This document shows positions 48,043 through 56,216 of a stretch of 64,000 nt of DNA, piece after piece (position 1 is the first letter of the stretch; the number at the start of each line of letters is the position of its first letter). The position numbers and the translations under genes are program-made. Source of the stretch: Hydrogenophilales bacterium (GTDB lineage Bacteria > Pseudomonadota > Gammaproteobacteria > Burkholderiales > Thiobacillaceae); contig JACPYT010000016.1 of assembly GCA_016195805.1 (NCBI GenBank), positions 186,001-250,000 of the forward strand. Reading direction: 5' to 3'. The notes beneath the pieces were generated by a model that worked only from the letters and a program-made list of their open reading frames with translations, made no database searches and was not told where the DNA came from.

Positions 48043-48119
48043 TGCTAACGTGGAGCTAACCGGCGGCGCTTTCGCGCCGTCCAGAGACCGAAGGGAGCGA
48101 GGTTGAGTGAGTGTTAGGC
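48043..48119 (-). other. attC site
   Basis: Cores TGCTAAC (48043-48049) and GTTAGGC (48113-48119), 77 bp, around CCGGCGGCGC-TTTC-GCGCCGTC. Confidence 0.83.
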
Positions 48120-48121
48120 CG

Positions 48122-48613
48122 CTATACATGGAAACCCACGGCGATAACAGCGCCGACACCGAGACCATAGGGAATATGTGAAAGCGTGCTTGCAAGCATG
48201 GCATTGGAATCTTGTGGCCCACGCCGCCCGAAAAAGCCCCAGCCGAAGGAGGGCAGGAGAATGAACCAAGGCAGCAATGACGTGGACAGCCCGAATAGCA
48301 GGCCACCCAGCAATTGATCATTAGGAAACGGGAGTCCCGTGGCTTGGAAAAAGAGCGGATAGATGAGCGCCACACCGCCGCCGCCAACAAGGAAATGAAA
48401 TGCCCAGCCAGCTTTTACCTCTTGAGGAAGCGACTTGGAATTGAGGATGTCGGGATGGAAGAATTGCCCACGCAACAAGCCCAAGAACCAGCGACCAACC
48501 AAGGCGATATTTACGCCGCTGGTAATGCCGATTTTGGCTGCATAAGTTTCCGTGACGTCCATGAGAACGGCACCGACTATGCCACCGAGAAAAGCCCAGA
48601 CCAATATTTCCAT
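48122..48613 (-). CDS. Cassette: DUF2938 membrane protein
   Basis: A 163-residue membrane protein with four helices. MEILVWAFLGGIVGAVLMDVTETYAAKIGI, WFLGLLRGQFFHPDI and GWAFHFLVGGGGVALIYPLFF are characteristic of DUF2938. Function unknown. Confidence 0.85.
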   Translation of the reverse strand: MEILVWAFLGGIVGAVLMDVTETYAAKIGITSGVNIALVGRWFLGLLRGQFFHPDILNSKSLPQEVKAGWAFHFLVGGGGVALIYPLFFQATGLPFPNDQLLGGLLFGLSTSLLPWFILLPSFGWGFFGRRGPQDSNAMLASTLSHIPYGLGVGAVIAVGFHV

Positions 48614-48628
48614 TCGTTACCTTTTGTG

Positions 48629-48697
48629 GCCTAACGTCTGAATTCACCGGCCTTGCGCGGCTTTATGCGCAAGGTCCGGTGGAATGATGGGTTCGGC
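48629..48697 (-). other. attC site
   Basis: Core GCCTAAC (48629-48635) and degenerate GTTCGGC (48691-48697), 69 bp, around TTCACCGGCC...GGTCCGGTGGAA with CTTGCGCGGC-TTTAT-GCGCAAG inside. Confidence 0.8.
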
Positions 48698-48710
48698 GTC
48701 ATGGCGCCCG

Positions 48711-49199
48711 CTACTCCCCTTCGTCCCAAACCAGGTTCAGCAGCTCAATGTCAGATAGGCGTTGCTGTACCGGGCACTTCGGGCAGCCCTTTGTGGTCGG
48801 GCTATTTCCACAACCAGAGCATTTCATGACAGTTCGCTTAGCTGCCGCAATCTGCTTGTGCAATGAATCTAGCCTCTCTATCTGAGCCGAGATATCAGTC
48901 AGCAATGCATTCATCTGCTGTGAGACCGCTCGTTGGCTCTCATCGCCAGTGCGGCTTTGCTCTCGCGTTTTGGCCAGAGTCTTGATGATGTCGATAGAGT
49001 AGCCTGCCTTAGAAAGACGCAGGATTGCCCGTAGGCGATCAATGTGCCGCGAAGAATACAGACGTGTCCCCCCATCCGAGCGCAATGGCGAGAGAAGTCC
49101 TTCTTCTTCGTAGTAACGGATTGCGCGAATGGAAGTGTCCAGCATTTCGGCAACGTCGCCGATCTTTAGCGGTAGCTCTGCTGTGTTCAATCGCTTCAT
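48711..49199 (-). CDS. Cassette: MerR-family regulator with C-terminal cysteine cluster
   Basis: A 162-residue MerR protein. Residues 10-80 are the winged HTH (LKIGDVAEMLDTSIRAIRYYEEEGLLSP), then a long dimerisation helix, then CSGCGNSPTTKGCPKCPVQQ with five cysteines that could bind metal or thiol. It is the third gene of a cassette-borne operon, behind the 120-residue unknown and the HMA-like protein. It could act at the 14-bp inverted repeat in the operon promoter. Confidence 0.88.
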   Translation of the reverse strand: MKRLNTAELPLKIGDVAEMLDTSIRAIRYYEEEGLLSPLRSDGGTRLYSSRHIDRLRAILRLSKAGYSIDIIKTLAKTREQSRTGDESQRAVSQQMNALLTDISAQIERLDSLHKQIAAAKRTVMKCSGCGNSPTTKGCPKCPVQQRLSDIELLNLVWDEGE

Positions 49200-49236
49200 C
49201 TCATAGTTCGATGTCGATGGGTACGGTCATGCGGGG

Positions 49237-49599
49237 TCAGGTGGGCTTGGCGCCGCCGAAACCGAAATCTCCAACCCACTGCCCGTTGCGAAAATCGATG
49301 GTAAGCCAGCGCGGGGCAATTGCCCCCCAATTCTTGATCGGCGGTAGGGAACAAGCAGTGTCAGCTTCATGCGCTCTGTGTTCAGCCGAAACAAGAGCAA
49401 CCGCAAGCAGCGGACTTACGAAATACAGCCTTTCGTCGTTCTGGGGCTCACGAAAGTTGAGAACCTTGCGTATGCAGCAGGCGAGCGTTACAACGACTTC
49501 CGCGACAAGGGGCGTGGTTCGACAATTCATGGCTTCTTGGGCTGCACGGGAAAGTGTGACTCGACATTCCTTCTTTTCGATGGTTATTACGGCCTCCAT
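49237..49599 (-). CDS. Cassette: hypothetical 120-residue protein
   Basis: A mixed-charge protein without signal peptide or clear membrane helix. It contains VVVTLACCIRKVLNF (a possible hydrophobic helix with vicinal Cys) and ends WLTIDFRNGQWVGDFGFGG. It lies 13 bp after the HMA-like gene and 37 bp before MerR, so it belongs to that operon. No family was recognised. Confidence 0.6.
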   Translation of the reverse strand: MEAVITIEKKECRVTLSRAAQEAMNCRTTPLVAEVVVTLACCIRKVLNFREPQNDERLYFVSPLLAVALVSAEHRAHEADTACSLPPIKNWGAIAPRWLTIDFRNGQWVGDFGFGGAKPT

Positions 49600-49612
49600 G
49601 GATCGTCACTCC

Positions 49613-49834
49613 CTATAGGCCAACCAACTGCGCTTGGTATCCCGCTGTTGTTACCGCCCTCAAGAGAACGGCCGGATTAGTTTTCTCGGCACTGTATAGC
49701 GCCACCAGAAGATGTGGTTTGTTGAACCGAGGGGCAATAACTCCATCGACTCCGCGCAAGGTGGCCTCGATGACCTGTTGTTGATCCGTATTCAAAGAAT
49801 CCGTCACATAAATCATGATGTCCGGCGTTTGCAT
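49613..49834 (-). CDS. Cassette: HMA-like small protein lacking the CXXC motif
   Basis: A 73-residue protein of probable beta-alpha-beta-beta-alpha-beta (ferredoxin-like) fold: DIMIYVTDSLNTDQQQVIEATLRGVDGVI, HLLVALYSAEKTNPAVLLRAV and a C-terminal beta strand. It resembles heavy-metal-associated domains in layout but has no CXXC, so it may not bind metal in the usual way. It is the first gene of the MerR cassette operon. Confidence 0.62.
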   Translation of the reverse strand: MQTPDIMIYVTDSLNTDQQQVIEATLRGVDGVIAPRFNKPHLLVALYSAEKTNPAVLLRAVTTAGYQAQLVGL

Positions 49835-49845
49835 GGCGATCTCCG

Positions 49846-49897
49846 ATCTAACGTTAACGAGATATTTCAGTATCTTCCGTTAACGTTAGATTGTCAA
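49846..49897 (-). promoter_or_regulatory. Cassette promoter with 14-bp inverted repeat
   Basis: Minus strand: -35 TTGACA (49897-49892), 17-bp spacer, -10 GATACT (49874-49869). Arms ATCTAACGTTAACG (49846-49859) and CGTTAACGTTAGAT (49878-49891) form a perfect 14-bp inverted repeat with an 18-bp spacer. One arm lies in the promoter spacer, the other just past the start point, as for a repressor. It drives the HMA-like/unknown/MerR genes. Confidence 0.7.
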
Positions 49898-49942
49898 CCT
49901 TTTCAGTGCGCAACCTTAGCCAACCCATGGGGAGGGTATGAC

Positions 49943-49999
49943 GCCGAACGCAAAAGTAACCGGTGGCTGAAAGCCATCCAGTTGACTGCCGGGTTAGAG
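49943..49999 (-). other. attC site
   Basis: Cores GCCGAAC (49943-49949) and GTTAGAG (49993-49999), 57 bp. The stem pairs GTAACCGGTGGCT with AGCCATCCAGTTGAC, leaving two extrahelical bases, as in active attC sites. Confidence 0.72.
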
Positions 50000-50093
50000 C
50001 GCGATTGATCGGACAAAACATGACAGTGACAGCAGACGAAGCAGACAAGGCGCAAAACTGGCGCGGAATGGACGGGGCTACCCGCTTTGGAAG

Positions 50094-50213
50094 ATGACGC
50101 AGACGGCGCAGAAGGTATTGCTCGATGCGCTTGACCAGGCGCAGCAGATCGCAGACACGGCGCGGGTTCTGAAGAAAGAGATTTACGACCTCGACGCGAG
50201 AAACCAGCCATGA
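50094..50213 (+). CDS. Cassette: small plus-strand helical protein
   Basis: A 39-residue frame (MTQTAQKVLLDALDQAQQIA..., ending LDARNQP) predicted as one amphipathic helix. It begins with an ATGA overlap after another short frame (MTVTADEADKAQNWRGMDGA..., stop at 50097). Both are on the plus strand, against array orientation. The pair fills a cassette of about 220 bp. It could be a remnant or a true small gene such as an antitoxin; neither is shown. Confidence 0.4.
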   Translation: MTQTAQKVLLDALDQAQQIADTARVLKKEIYDLDARNQP

Positions 50214-50217
50214 AGCG

Positions 50218-50243
50218 CTCTAACGTGGAGCACAGGGTTAGAC
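50218..50243 (-). other. Collapsed attC site
   Basis: Cores CTCTAAC (50218-50224) and GTTAGAC (50237-50243) are only 26 bp apart end to end; the stem has been lost. It probably no longer recombines. Confidence 0.5.
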
Positions 50244-50579
50244 CTCGACACGATCACCTCTCGTGCTTGGATGAGAGACAACCAAGAAGTGAACATCCTC
50301 GGGTGACTCATTCATGAACTGGTGAGAAATACCGGGCGCTACTTCGAGACCTTGGCCCTCCTTTAATGCAATACGCTCACCATTTGTCTCGATAACCGCG
50401 CAACCGCTCAAAATGAAAAAGAACTGACGAGCGGTTGAATGAAAATGACGAATCTCTTTTGCGCCGGAAGGCACACGCTCCGCGATAACCGACATATCGG
50501 TGCGTTTTACGAGATGCCAGCCGTCACATACATCTCCCCAGATGTAGTGTTCGGCGGATGAGCGGTCAATCGGTTTCAT
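50238..50579 (-). CDS. Cassette: cupin domain protein
   Basis: A 113-residue cupin: VPSGAKEIRHFHSTARQFFFILSGCAVIETNGERI (motif 1 with HFH), and GQGLEVAPGISHQFMNES (motif 2 with His). It should bind a metal ion; the reaction is unknown. Confidence 0.83.
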   Translation of the reverse strand: MKPIDRSSAEHYIWGDVCDGWHLVKRTDMSVIAERVPSGAKEIRHFHSTARQFFFILSGCAVIETNGERIALKEGQGLEVAPGISHQFMNESPEDVHFLVVSHPSTRGDRVEV

Positions 50580-50581
50580 AG

Positions 50582-50664
50582 AGGCCTTGTATGTTCAAAT
50601 TCACCCGACCCACTACAGCGGGCGAAGCCCGCTGTAGTGGGTCGGGTGGAATGCAGTGTTAGGC
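50582..50664 (-). other. attC site with a perfect 22-bp stem
   Basis: One core, GTTAGGC (50658-50664), is canonical. The other side reads GCCTTGTATGTTCAA. The stem (50602-50623 with 50627-50648) is 22 bp without mismatch and with a GAA loop. Lack of extrahelical bases is unusual for attC. Confidence 0.62.
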
Positions 50665-51227
50665 ATTGTTGCTCTGAAGCCAAGCGATGACATTGGCAGC
50701 ATTTTCATTTGGCGGAAAAACCGGATAGAACACTTTGCGTATTGAACCGTTTTCGATAATGAGGGTGAGCCTTTTGATGAGGCGTAACGAGTTATATGTG
50801 AACGTAGGCAACCTCAATGCAGTTGCCAACTCAAAATTGCTGTCACTCAATAACGCAAAAGGCAAATGGAGGCGCTGAACAGCTTCTTTCTGGTCTTCCG
50901 AGGATTGCGAGCTAACACTATATACCTTAGCCCCTAATTTGAGTAAGTCCGCATGATGATCACGAAATGAACAAGACTGTGGCGTGCATCCCCTTGCGCC
51001 AGGGATCTCGTTCCAGCCAATCATCGGAGGGGCGTCCGGTCTCCCGGTCATGGGATAGAAGTAAACAACGGATACTCCACTTTCTAGCCCGATATTTATC
51101 TTGGCGCCTGAAGTGCTCGCTAGAGCGATGGCTGGCATATCCGTACCTTCCACAAATGGGCACATGCGCCATCGTCTTCAGGGACTGGCAAATCATCAGG
51201 CAGGACGAGCAGATTCCGGGTGTTCAC
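50659..51227 (-). pseudogene. Cassette: AhpC/TSA-type peroxiredoxin with a frameshift
   Basis: The downstream frame (from 51165) carries the peroxiredoxin core: VVYFYPMTGRPDAPPMIGWNE, GARGCTPQSCSFRDHH (catalytic Cys), YSVSSQSSEDQKEAV and LLSDSNFELA. The family's N-terminus (LPDDLPVPEDDGACAHL) is present in another frame, starting at a GTG (51227) behind AAGGAAA and stopping at 51120. One missing base near 51150 (CATTTGTGG for CATTTGGTGG) would join them. This is either a real inactivating frameshift or a sequencing error. Confidence 0.75.
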
Positions 51228-51245
51228 TTGTTTTCCTTGTGTTCA

Positions 51246-51305
51246 GACTAACGTTTGAATTAAGGGGCGCGCTTTAGCGCGTCCCGCTTGAATAATTGGT
51301 TAGCC
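51246..51305 (-). other. attC site
   Basis: Cores GACTAAC (51246-51252) and GTTAGCC (51299-51305), 60 bp, around GGGGCGCGC-TTTA-GCGCGTCCC. The GNAT gene stops inside. Confidence 0.8.
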
Positions 51306-51829
51306 GCGTTTTCCGCAAGAGCAGTTGCGGATGACCAACTGAACCGAAAAGTTGGGACACTGGTGCCGTCGGGCGCATTCCAAACCGCTGCTTGAGAATT
51401 TTGAGCACCAAGTGCAAAATAAAAATTTTGTGCGCGTAAATTGGACTGGTTCACTGAAAGGTACAAGCCTTGGCCTGAGCATTTTTTCTCACAGATGGCG
51501 GCTACCTGCATAAGCAAACTACTGCCTACGCCTCGGCCCTGATGAGATTGCTTGACGTGTAAGTTATCGAGATATGAACCCCAATCTGAATGCTCCCCAG
51601 CGAATGCGCAGGCAAACGCAATTACTTCCCCAGCCTCTTTGGCCACCAAAACACATTGATTTGTTTTTGGGTTTTCGAAACGCTCCTGCCAGATAGCCAG
51701 GCGCTCGGTCGGGACTACATGCTCCAGATAATAAGGGCTCAGAACATCGCTGTATGTTGCAGCCCAACTTGCTGCGTGTAACGCAGCGATTTGTTCAGCA
51801 TGCTCCGATGAGGCGAAATCGATATTCAT
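51260..51829 (-). CDS. Cassette: GNAT acetyltransferase
   Basis: A 189-residue N-acetyltransferase. LDNLHVKQSHQGRGVGSSLLMQVAAICE (acetyl-CoA loop, about residues 95-120) and YLSVNQSNLRAQNFYFALGAQ are typical. Substrate unknown. The final 14 or so residues (LFKRDALKRAP) come from the attC stem. Confidence 0.88.
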   Translation of the reverse strand: MNIDFASSEHAEQIAALHAASWAATYSDVLSPYYLEHVVPTERLAIWQERFENPKTNQCVLVAKEAGEVIAFACAFAGEHSDWGSYLDNLHVKQSHQGRGVGSSLLMQVAAICEKKCSGQGLYLSVNQSNLRAQNFYFALGAQNSQAAVWNAPDGTSVPTFRFSWSSATALAENAANQLFKRDALKRAP

Positions 51830-51832
51830 AGT

Positions 51833-51919
51833 GGCTAACGTTCACCATAACCGGCACCAAAAAGTGGTGCGACGAAGGAGCGCTGCTTTTTGCTGTCCGA
51901 GTTGATGGCGTTGTTAGGG
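51833..51919 (-). other. attC site
   Basis: Cores GGCTAAC (51833-51839) and GTTAGGG (51913-51919), 87 bp, with paired CACCAAAAAGTGGTGC and GAGCGCTGC segments. The TAA of the tag gene is in the core. Confidence 0.78.
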
Positions 51920-52549
51920 CTTATTGCGAGGTGCACGAAATTTCTTCCTGCTACTTTCAGTCTTGCTTCGAACTATGCAACCCTCGACATGATCGTTGAT
52001 TAGCCCCATTGCTTGCATGAAGGCATAGACGGTTGTGGGGCCAACGAATTTCCATCCTTGCTTCTTCAATGCCTTTGAGAGAGCGACAGACTCAACAGAT
52101 GTTGATGCGGTTTGTGGTGTAGCGATATGTTCCGGCTTTGGCTCGAACTGCCAGATGTAGGCCGCAAGCGACCCTTCGTTCTTAACCAATTCAACGGCGC
52201 GTTGTGCGTTGTTGATGACAGCCTCGATTTTGCCTCTATGCCGCACGATTCCTTCATCCTGCAACAAGCGGGCAACGTCTTTTTCCGTAAATTTTGCGAT
52301 TTTGTTGTAGTCGAAGCCTTGAAAGGATTTTCGGAAGTTCTCCCTCTTTGCAAGTATGGTGCGCCAGCTTAGTCCCGACTGGAATCCCTCTAGGCTCAAT
52401 TTCTCGAATAGCCGGAAATCGTCATCAACTGGAAACCCCCACTCCTTGTCGTGGTAGTCGAGAAAGTCAGGTGCCGCAGCGCACCAGCGACAACGTGGTT
52501 TCCCGTCGGGGCCTGAAACGGTGGCACTCATAGCTTTTTCTCCACTCAT
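51914..52549 (-). CDS. tag: Cassette: DNA-3-methyladenine glycosylase I
   Basis: A 211-residue Tag glycosylase that removes 3-methyladenine from DNA. It shows CRWCAAAPDFLDYHDKEWGFPV (zinc and active-site region), LFEKLSLEGFQSGLSWRTIL, the HhH region and GPTTVYAFMQAMGLINDHVEGC (zinc ligands at the end). It starts with ATGA overlap on the YciI-like stop, so the two genes are coupled in one cassette. Confidence 0.92.
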   Translation of the reverse strand: MSGEKAMSATVSGPDGKPRCRWCAAAPDFLDYHDKEWGFPVDDDFRLFEKLSLEGFQSGLSWRTILAKRENFRKSFQGFDYNKIAKFTEKDVARLLQDEGIVRHRGKIEAVINNAQRAVELVKNEGSLAAYIWQFEPKPEHIATPQTASTSVESVALSKALKKQGWKFVGPTTVYAFMQAMGLINDHVEGCIVRSKTESSRKKFRAPRNKP

Positions 52550-52836
52550 TGAGGTAACAGGAACGCCAATTGAGGAACTGCTTTGGAAGGCGTGATTTCA
52601 ATGATTTCTGCGGTTACTACGCCTTCAGCAACGAAGGGGTCTTCTTTGACGACTGCTTGTATTTGGTCAGGTGTTGCATTGTGAGCAAGTATTGCCCCGC
52701 CCAGCTTTGGCTGAATGGTGCCAGCCAGTAGAAACGTTCCATCGGCAAAGTAGGCCTTGAGCCAAGCATTGTGACCGTCCATGAATTGGCCGGCATTGGC
52801 TTTGTTCGTCGAAAACTTGAGCTGAATTACAAACAT
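52546..52836 (-). CDS. Cassette: YciI-like protein
   Basis: A 96-residue YciI-type ferredoxin-like protein: MFVIQLKFSTNKANAGQFMDGHNAWLKAYF, ADGTFLLAGTIQPKLGGAILAHN and DPFVAEGVVTAEIIEI. The conserved His/Asp (DGHNAW and EDPF) of the family are present. The start at 52836 follows GAAGGAG at good spacing. First gene of the YciI/tag cassette. Confidence 0.85.
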   Translation of the reverse strand: MFVIQLKFSTNKANAGQFMDGHNAWLKAYFADGTFLLAGTIQPKLGGAILAHNATPDQIQAVVKEDPFVAEGVVTAEIIEITPSKAVPQLAFLLPQ

Positions 52837-52880
52837 ACCAGTTGCTCCTTCTATCAATTCGCGGGAACGTTCCCTATAAG

Positions 52881-52967
52881 CCCTAACGTTTGAGGTAAGG
52901 GGCGCGCCGCTTGCGGCGCGTCCCATGGAGGCCGAAGGCCGGAACGAACTTGACCGAGGGGTTAGAA
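52881..52967 (-). other. attC site of the first cassette
   Basis: Cores CCCTAAC (52881-52887) and GTTAGAA (52961-52967), 87 bp, with the stem GCGCCGC-TT-GCGGCGC and the second arm GGCCGAAGGCC. It belongs to the GGGGCGCGCC family. Confidence 0.82.
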
Positions 52968-52970
52968 GGA

Positions 52971-53462
52971 TTAATTTTCTGATCTCCCGCGAAGTTTCGC
53001 CCAGACTTGCCAGAGACCGCGGGCGCCGAGAAATAACCAAACCCCAATCACTAAAACACAAAGTGCGCTGACCAACGAGACAGTGTGCCCAACTTCCCAC
53101 CCGCTGATATCGCGAGACATAAACCAAAGCGTTCCATAGTAAATAATTGGGCGCAAAGAATAAGAAATTACCCAAACGCCAATAAGTGACGAGCCAACTG
53201 TAAGAACTTGGCTTTGAGTCCATGGGGTGGGTATTTGTGTCTCGGAGTGAGGGATGATGAAGCGAGCCACGAAACTGGCCCCAAACCAAAATATGATGGC
53301 AAGTAAAACAAGAACTATGGCCACACCAATCATTGCGGGTGCAATGGTTCCGGTGTGTTCAAGCTTGGCGGAAAAGCTTGGCGGTAACTCTCGAATCAGA
53401 AAGATCGCATACCAAAGAACGAAAAGACGAATGACGATTGTTGTTAATTGATGTGGGGTCAC
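52971..53462 (-). CDS. First cassette: four-helix membrane protein
   Basis: A 163-residue membrane protein of a kind often seen as cassette cargo (TPHQLTTIVIRLFVLWYAIFLIREL..., four hydrophobic segments, basic C-terminus). The start is GTG at 53462, ten or so bases after GAAGG and just inside the attI junction; the upstream Met in frame would lie across attI and intI promoter sequence. Being nearest to attI, it is the cassette most likely to be expressed from a shared promoter. Confidence 0.75.
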   Translation of the reverse strand: MTPHQLTTIVIRLFVLWYAIFLIRELPPSFSAKLEHTGTIAPAMIGVAIVLVLLAIIFWFGASFVARFIIPHSETQIPTPWTQSQVLTVGSSLIGVWVISYSLRPIIYYGTLWFMSRDISGWEVGHTVSLVSALCVLVIGVWLFLGARGLWQVWAKLRGRSEN

Positions 53463-53471
53463 GGTCAATCC

Positions 53472-53540
53472 TTCTAACGTTAAATATCCGTCACGTGACG
53501 GAGTAAAAGATGATTGGACATGTCGGATAATCTTTGAGCG
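53472..53540 (-). other. attI recombination site region
   Basis: On the minus strand TTTAACGTTAGAA places a GTTAGAA core (53478-53472) directly before the first cassette, the expected attI x attC junction. A 16-bp perfect palindrome TCCGTCACGTGACGGA (53487-53502) adjoins it. The outer limit is a guess. Confidence 0.68.
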
Positions 53541-53541
53541 G

Positions 53542-53570
53542 GTGATACGCTGTTGATCCATATAAGGCAA
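53542..53570. promoter_or_regulatory. Overlapping candidate promoters for intI and cassettes
   Basis: Plus strand: TATAAG (53561-53566), a good -10 for intI, 25 bp before its ATG, with a weak -35. Minus strand: TTGCCT (53570-53565), 17-bp spacer, TATCAC (53547-53542), a possible Pc for the array. TTGGACA/TGTCCAA repeats (53513-53520, 53573-53580, 53592-53599) flank the area. Confidence 0.35.
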
Positions 53571-53590
53571 CTTGTCCAATAAGATCGACA

Positions 53591-55550
<1,960 letters not shown>

Positions 55551-55569
55551 AGGCGGTGTCGGGCAGCCT

Positions 55570-55840
55570 CGATTCGACAGGCTCACGGCAGGCTCAGGGC
55601 GAACGGACTAAGAGTTGGAAGCTTGTGGAGTATTAGCGAGAGCCCTGATTTAGTACGGACCGTTGTTCCGTTCGTGGTGAGCCTGTCGAACCACATTTAG
55701 TAATGCAAGGATTGTTGCGGGGCAGCCCTTCGACAAGCTCAGGGCGAACGGGCTACCAGTAGGGTGCTTAACCGGGTCTGGTGATGCACTTGGATCAGGT
55801 GTTTACCGTAGCACCGTTCGTGGTGAGCTTGTCGAACCAC
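55570..55840. repeat. Four REP-like repeats in alternating orientation
   Basis: Units at 55570-55606, 55668-55694 (inverted), 55725-55751 and 55814-55840 (inverted). The forward form reads CCCTTCGACAAGCTCAGGGC; the inverted one CCGTTCGTGGTGAGCTTGTC. They could form hairpins between the L,D-transpeptidase and GIY-YIG genes. Confidence 0.82.
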
Positions 55841-55853
55841 ATCCCCGCATCCC

Positions 55854-56216
55854 TCAGTTCTGATTCTCGGACCTGCTCTTGGCCAGCCTCGAAACCTCGC
55901 CCCAGTCACCACGTATCAGCGCTTCCTTCTTGGCTCGGCTCCAACCCTTGATCTGCCGCTCGAAGCTCAAGGCCTCGATGCGCGTGGCACATTCCTGGCT
56001 CCAGACCAACTCAACCGGCAACCGCGTCGCAGTGTAGCCGCTGCAAGCCCCTGTCATGTGTTCGCCGACTCGCTTGTCGAGACCATCCGTATGGCCTGCA
56101 TAGTAGGACCCATCCGCGCAGTGCAGCAGATAAACCCAGAGCCTCGCGCCTACACCGCCATCGGCTTGCCGTCGTTGAGGTTGAGCCAGCCCTTGGCGAT
56201 GCGGTAGATGAACCAC
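55854..56216 (-). CDS. GIY-YIG domain protein (start uncertain)
   Basis: The conserved part (55854-56141) is a full GIY-YIG domain: LWVYLLHCADGSYYAGHTDGLDKRVGEH, PVELVWSQECATRIEALSFERQIKGWSR. Family members normally start MWVYLL, but here the first codon is CTC. The nearest in-frame start is a GTG at 56216, inside the neighbouring gene. The true start codon may be lost. Confidence 0.68.
   Translation of the reverse strand: MVHLPHRQGLAQPQRRQADGGVGARLWVYLLHCADGSYYAGHTDGLDKRVGEHMTGACSGYTATRLPVELVWSQECATRIEALSFERQIKGWSRAKKEALIRGDWGEVSRLAKSRSENQN

Larger units (their letters stand above)
34540..53540 (-). mobile_element. Sedentary chromosomal integron cassette array
   Basis: An array of about 26 gene cassettes, some 19 kb, read on the minus strand away from an IntI gene at 53591-54589. 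Support comes from recurring 55-90 bp sites bounded by RYYYAAC and GTTRRRY cores around imperfect palindromes, one or two short genes between successive sites, stop codons often lying in the attC core, and lower GC than flanking DNA. Several attC families are present. Within it lie a LysR/DUF4395 pair of uncertain status, an IS110-type remnant, and some degenerate attC sites. No classical antibiotic-resistance cassette was seen. Confidence 0.92.

Noticed and set aside
49712-50008. Plus-strand 98-codon frame across the MerR cassette promoter
   Set aside because: It crosses the attC, promoter and HMA-like gene on the opposite strand and has no ribosome-binding site or family match.
34688-53462. 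Antibiotic-resistance or toxin-antitoxin cassettes
   Set aside because: No aad, dfr, bla, cat, relBE, higBA or similar patterns were recognised among the cassette proteins; only the 50000-50217 mini-cassette remains open.
53503-53590. LexA box for SOS control of intI
   Set aside because: CTGT is present but not followed by ACAG at the right distance, so no LexA site can be supported.
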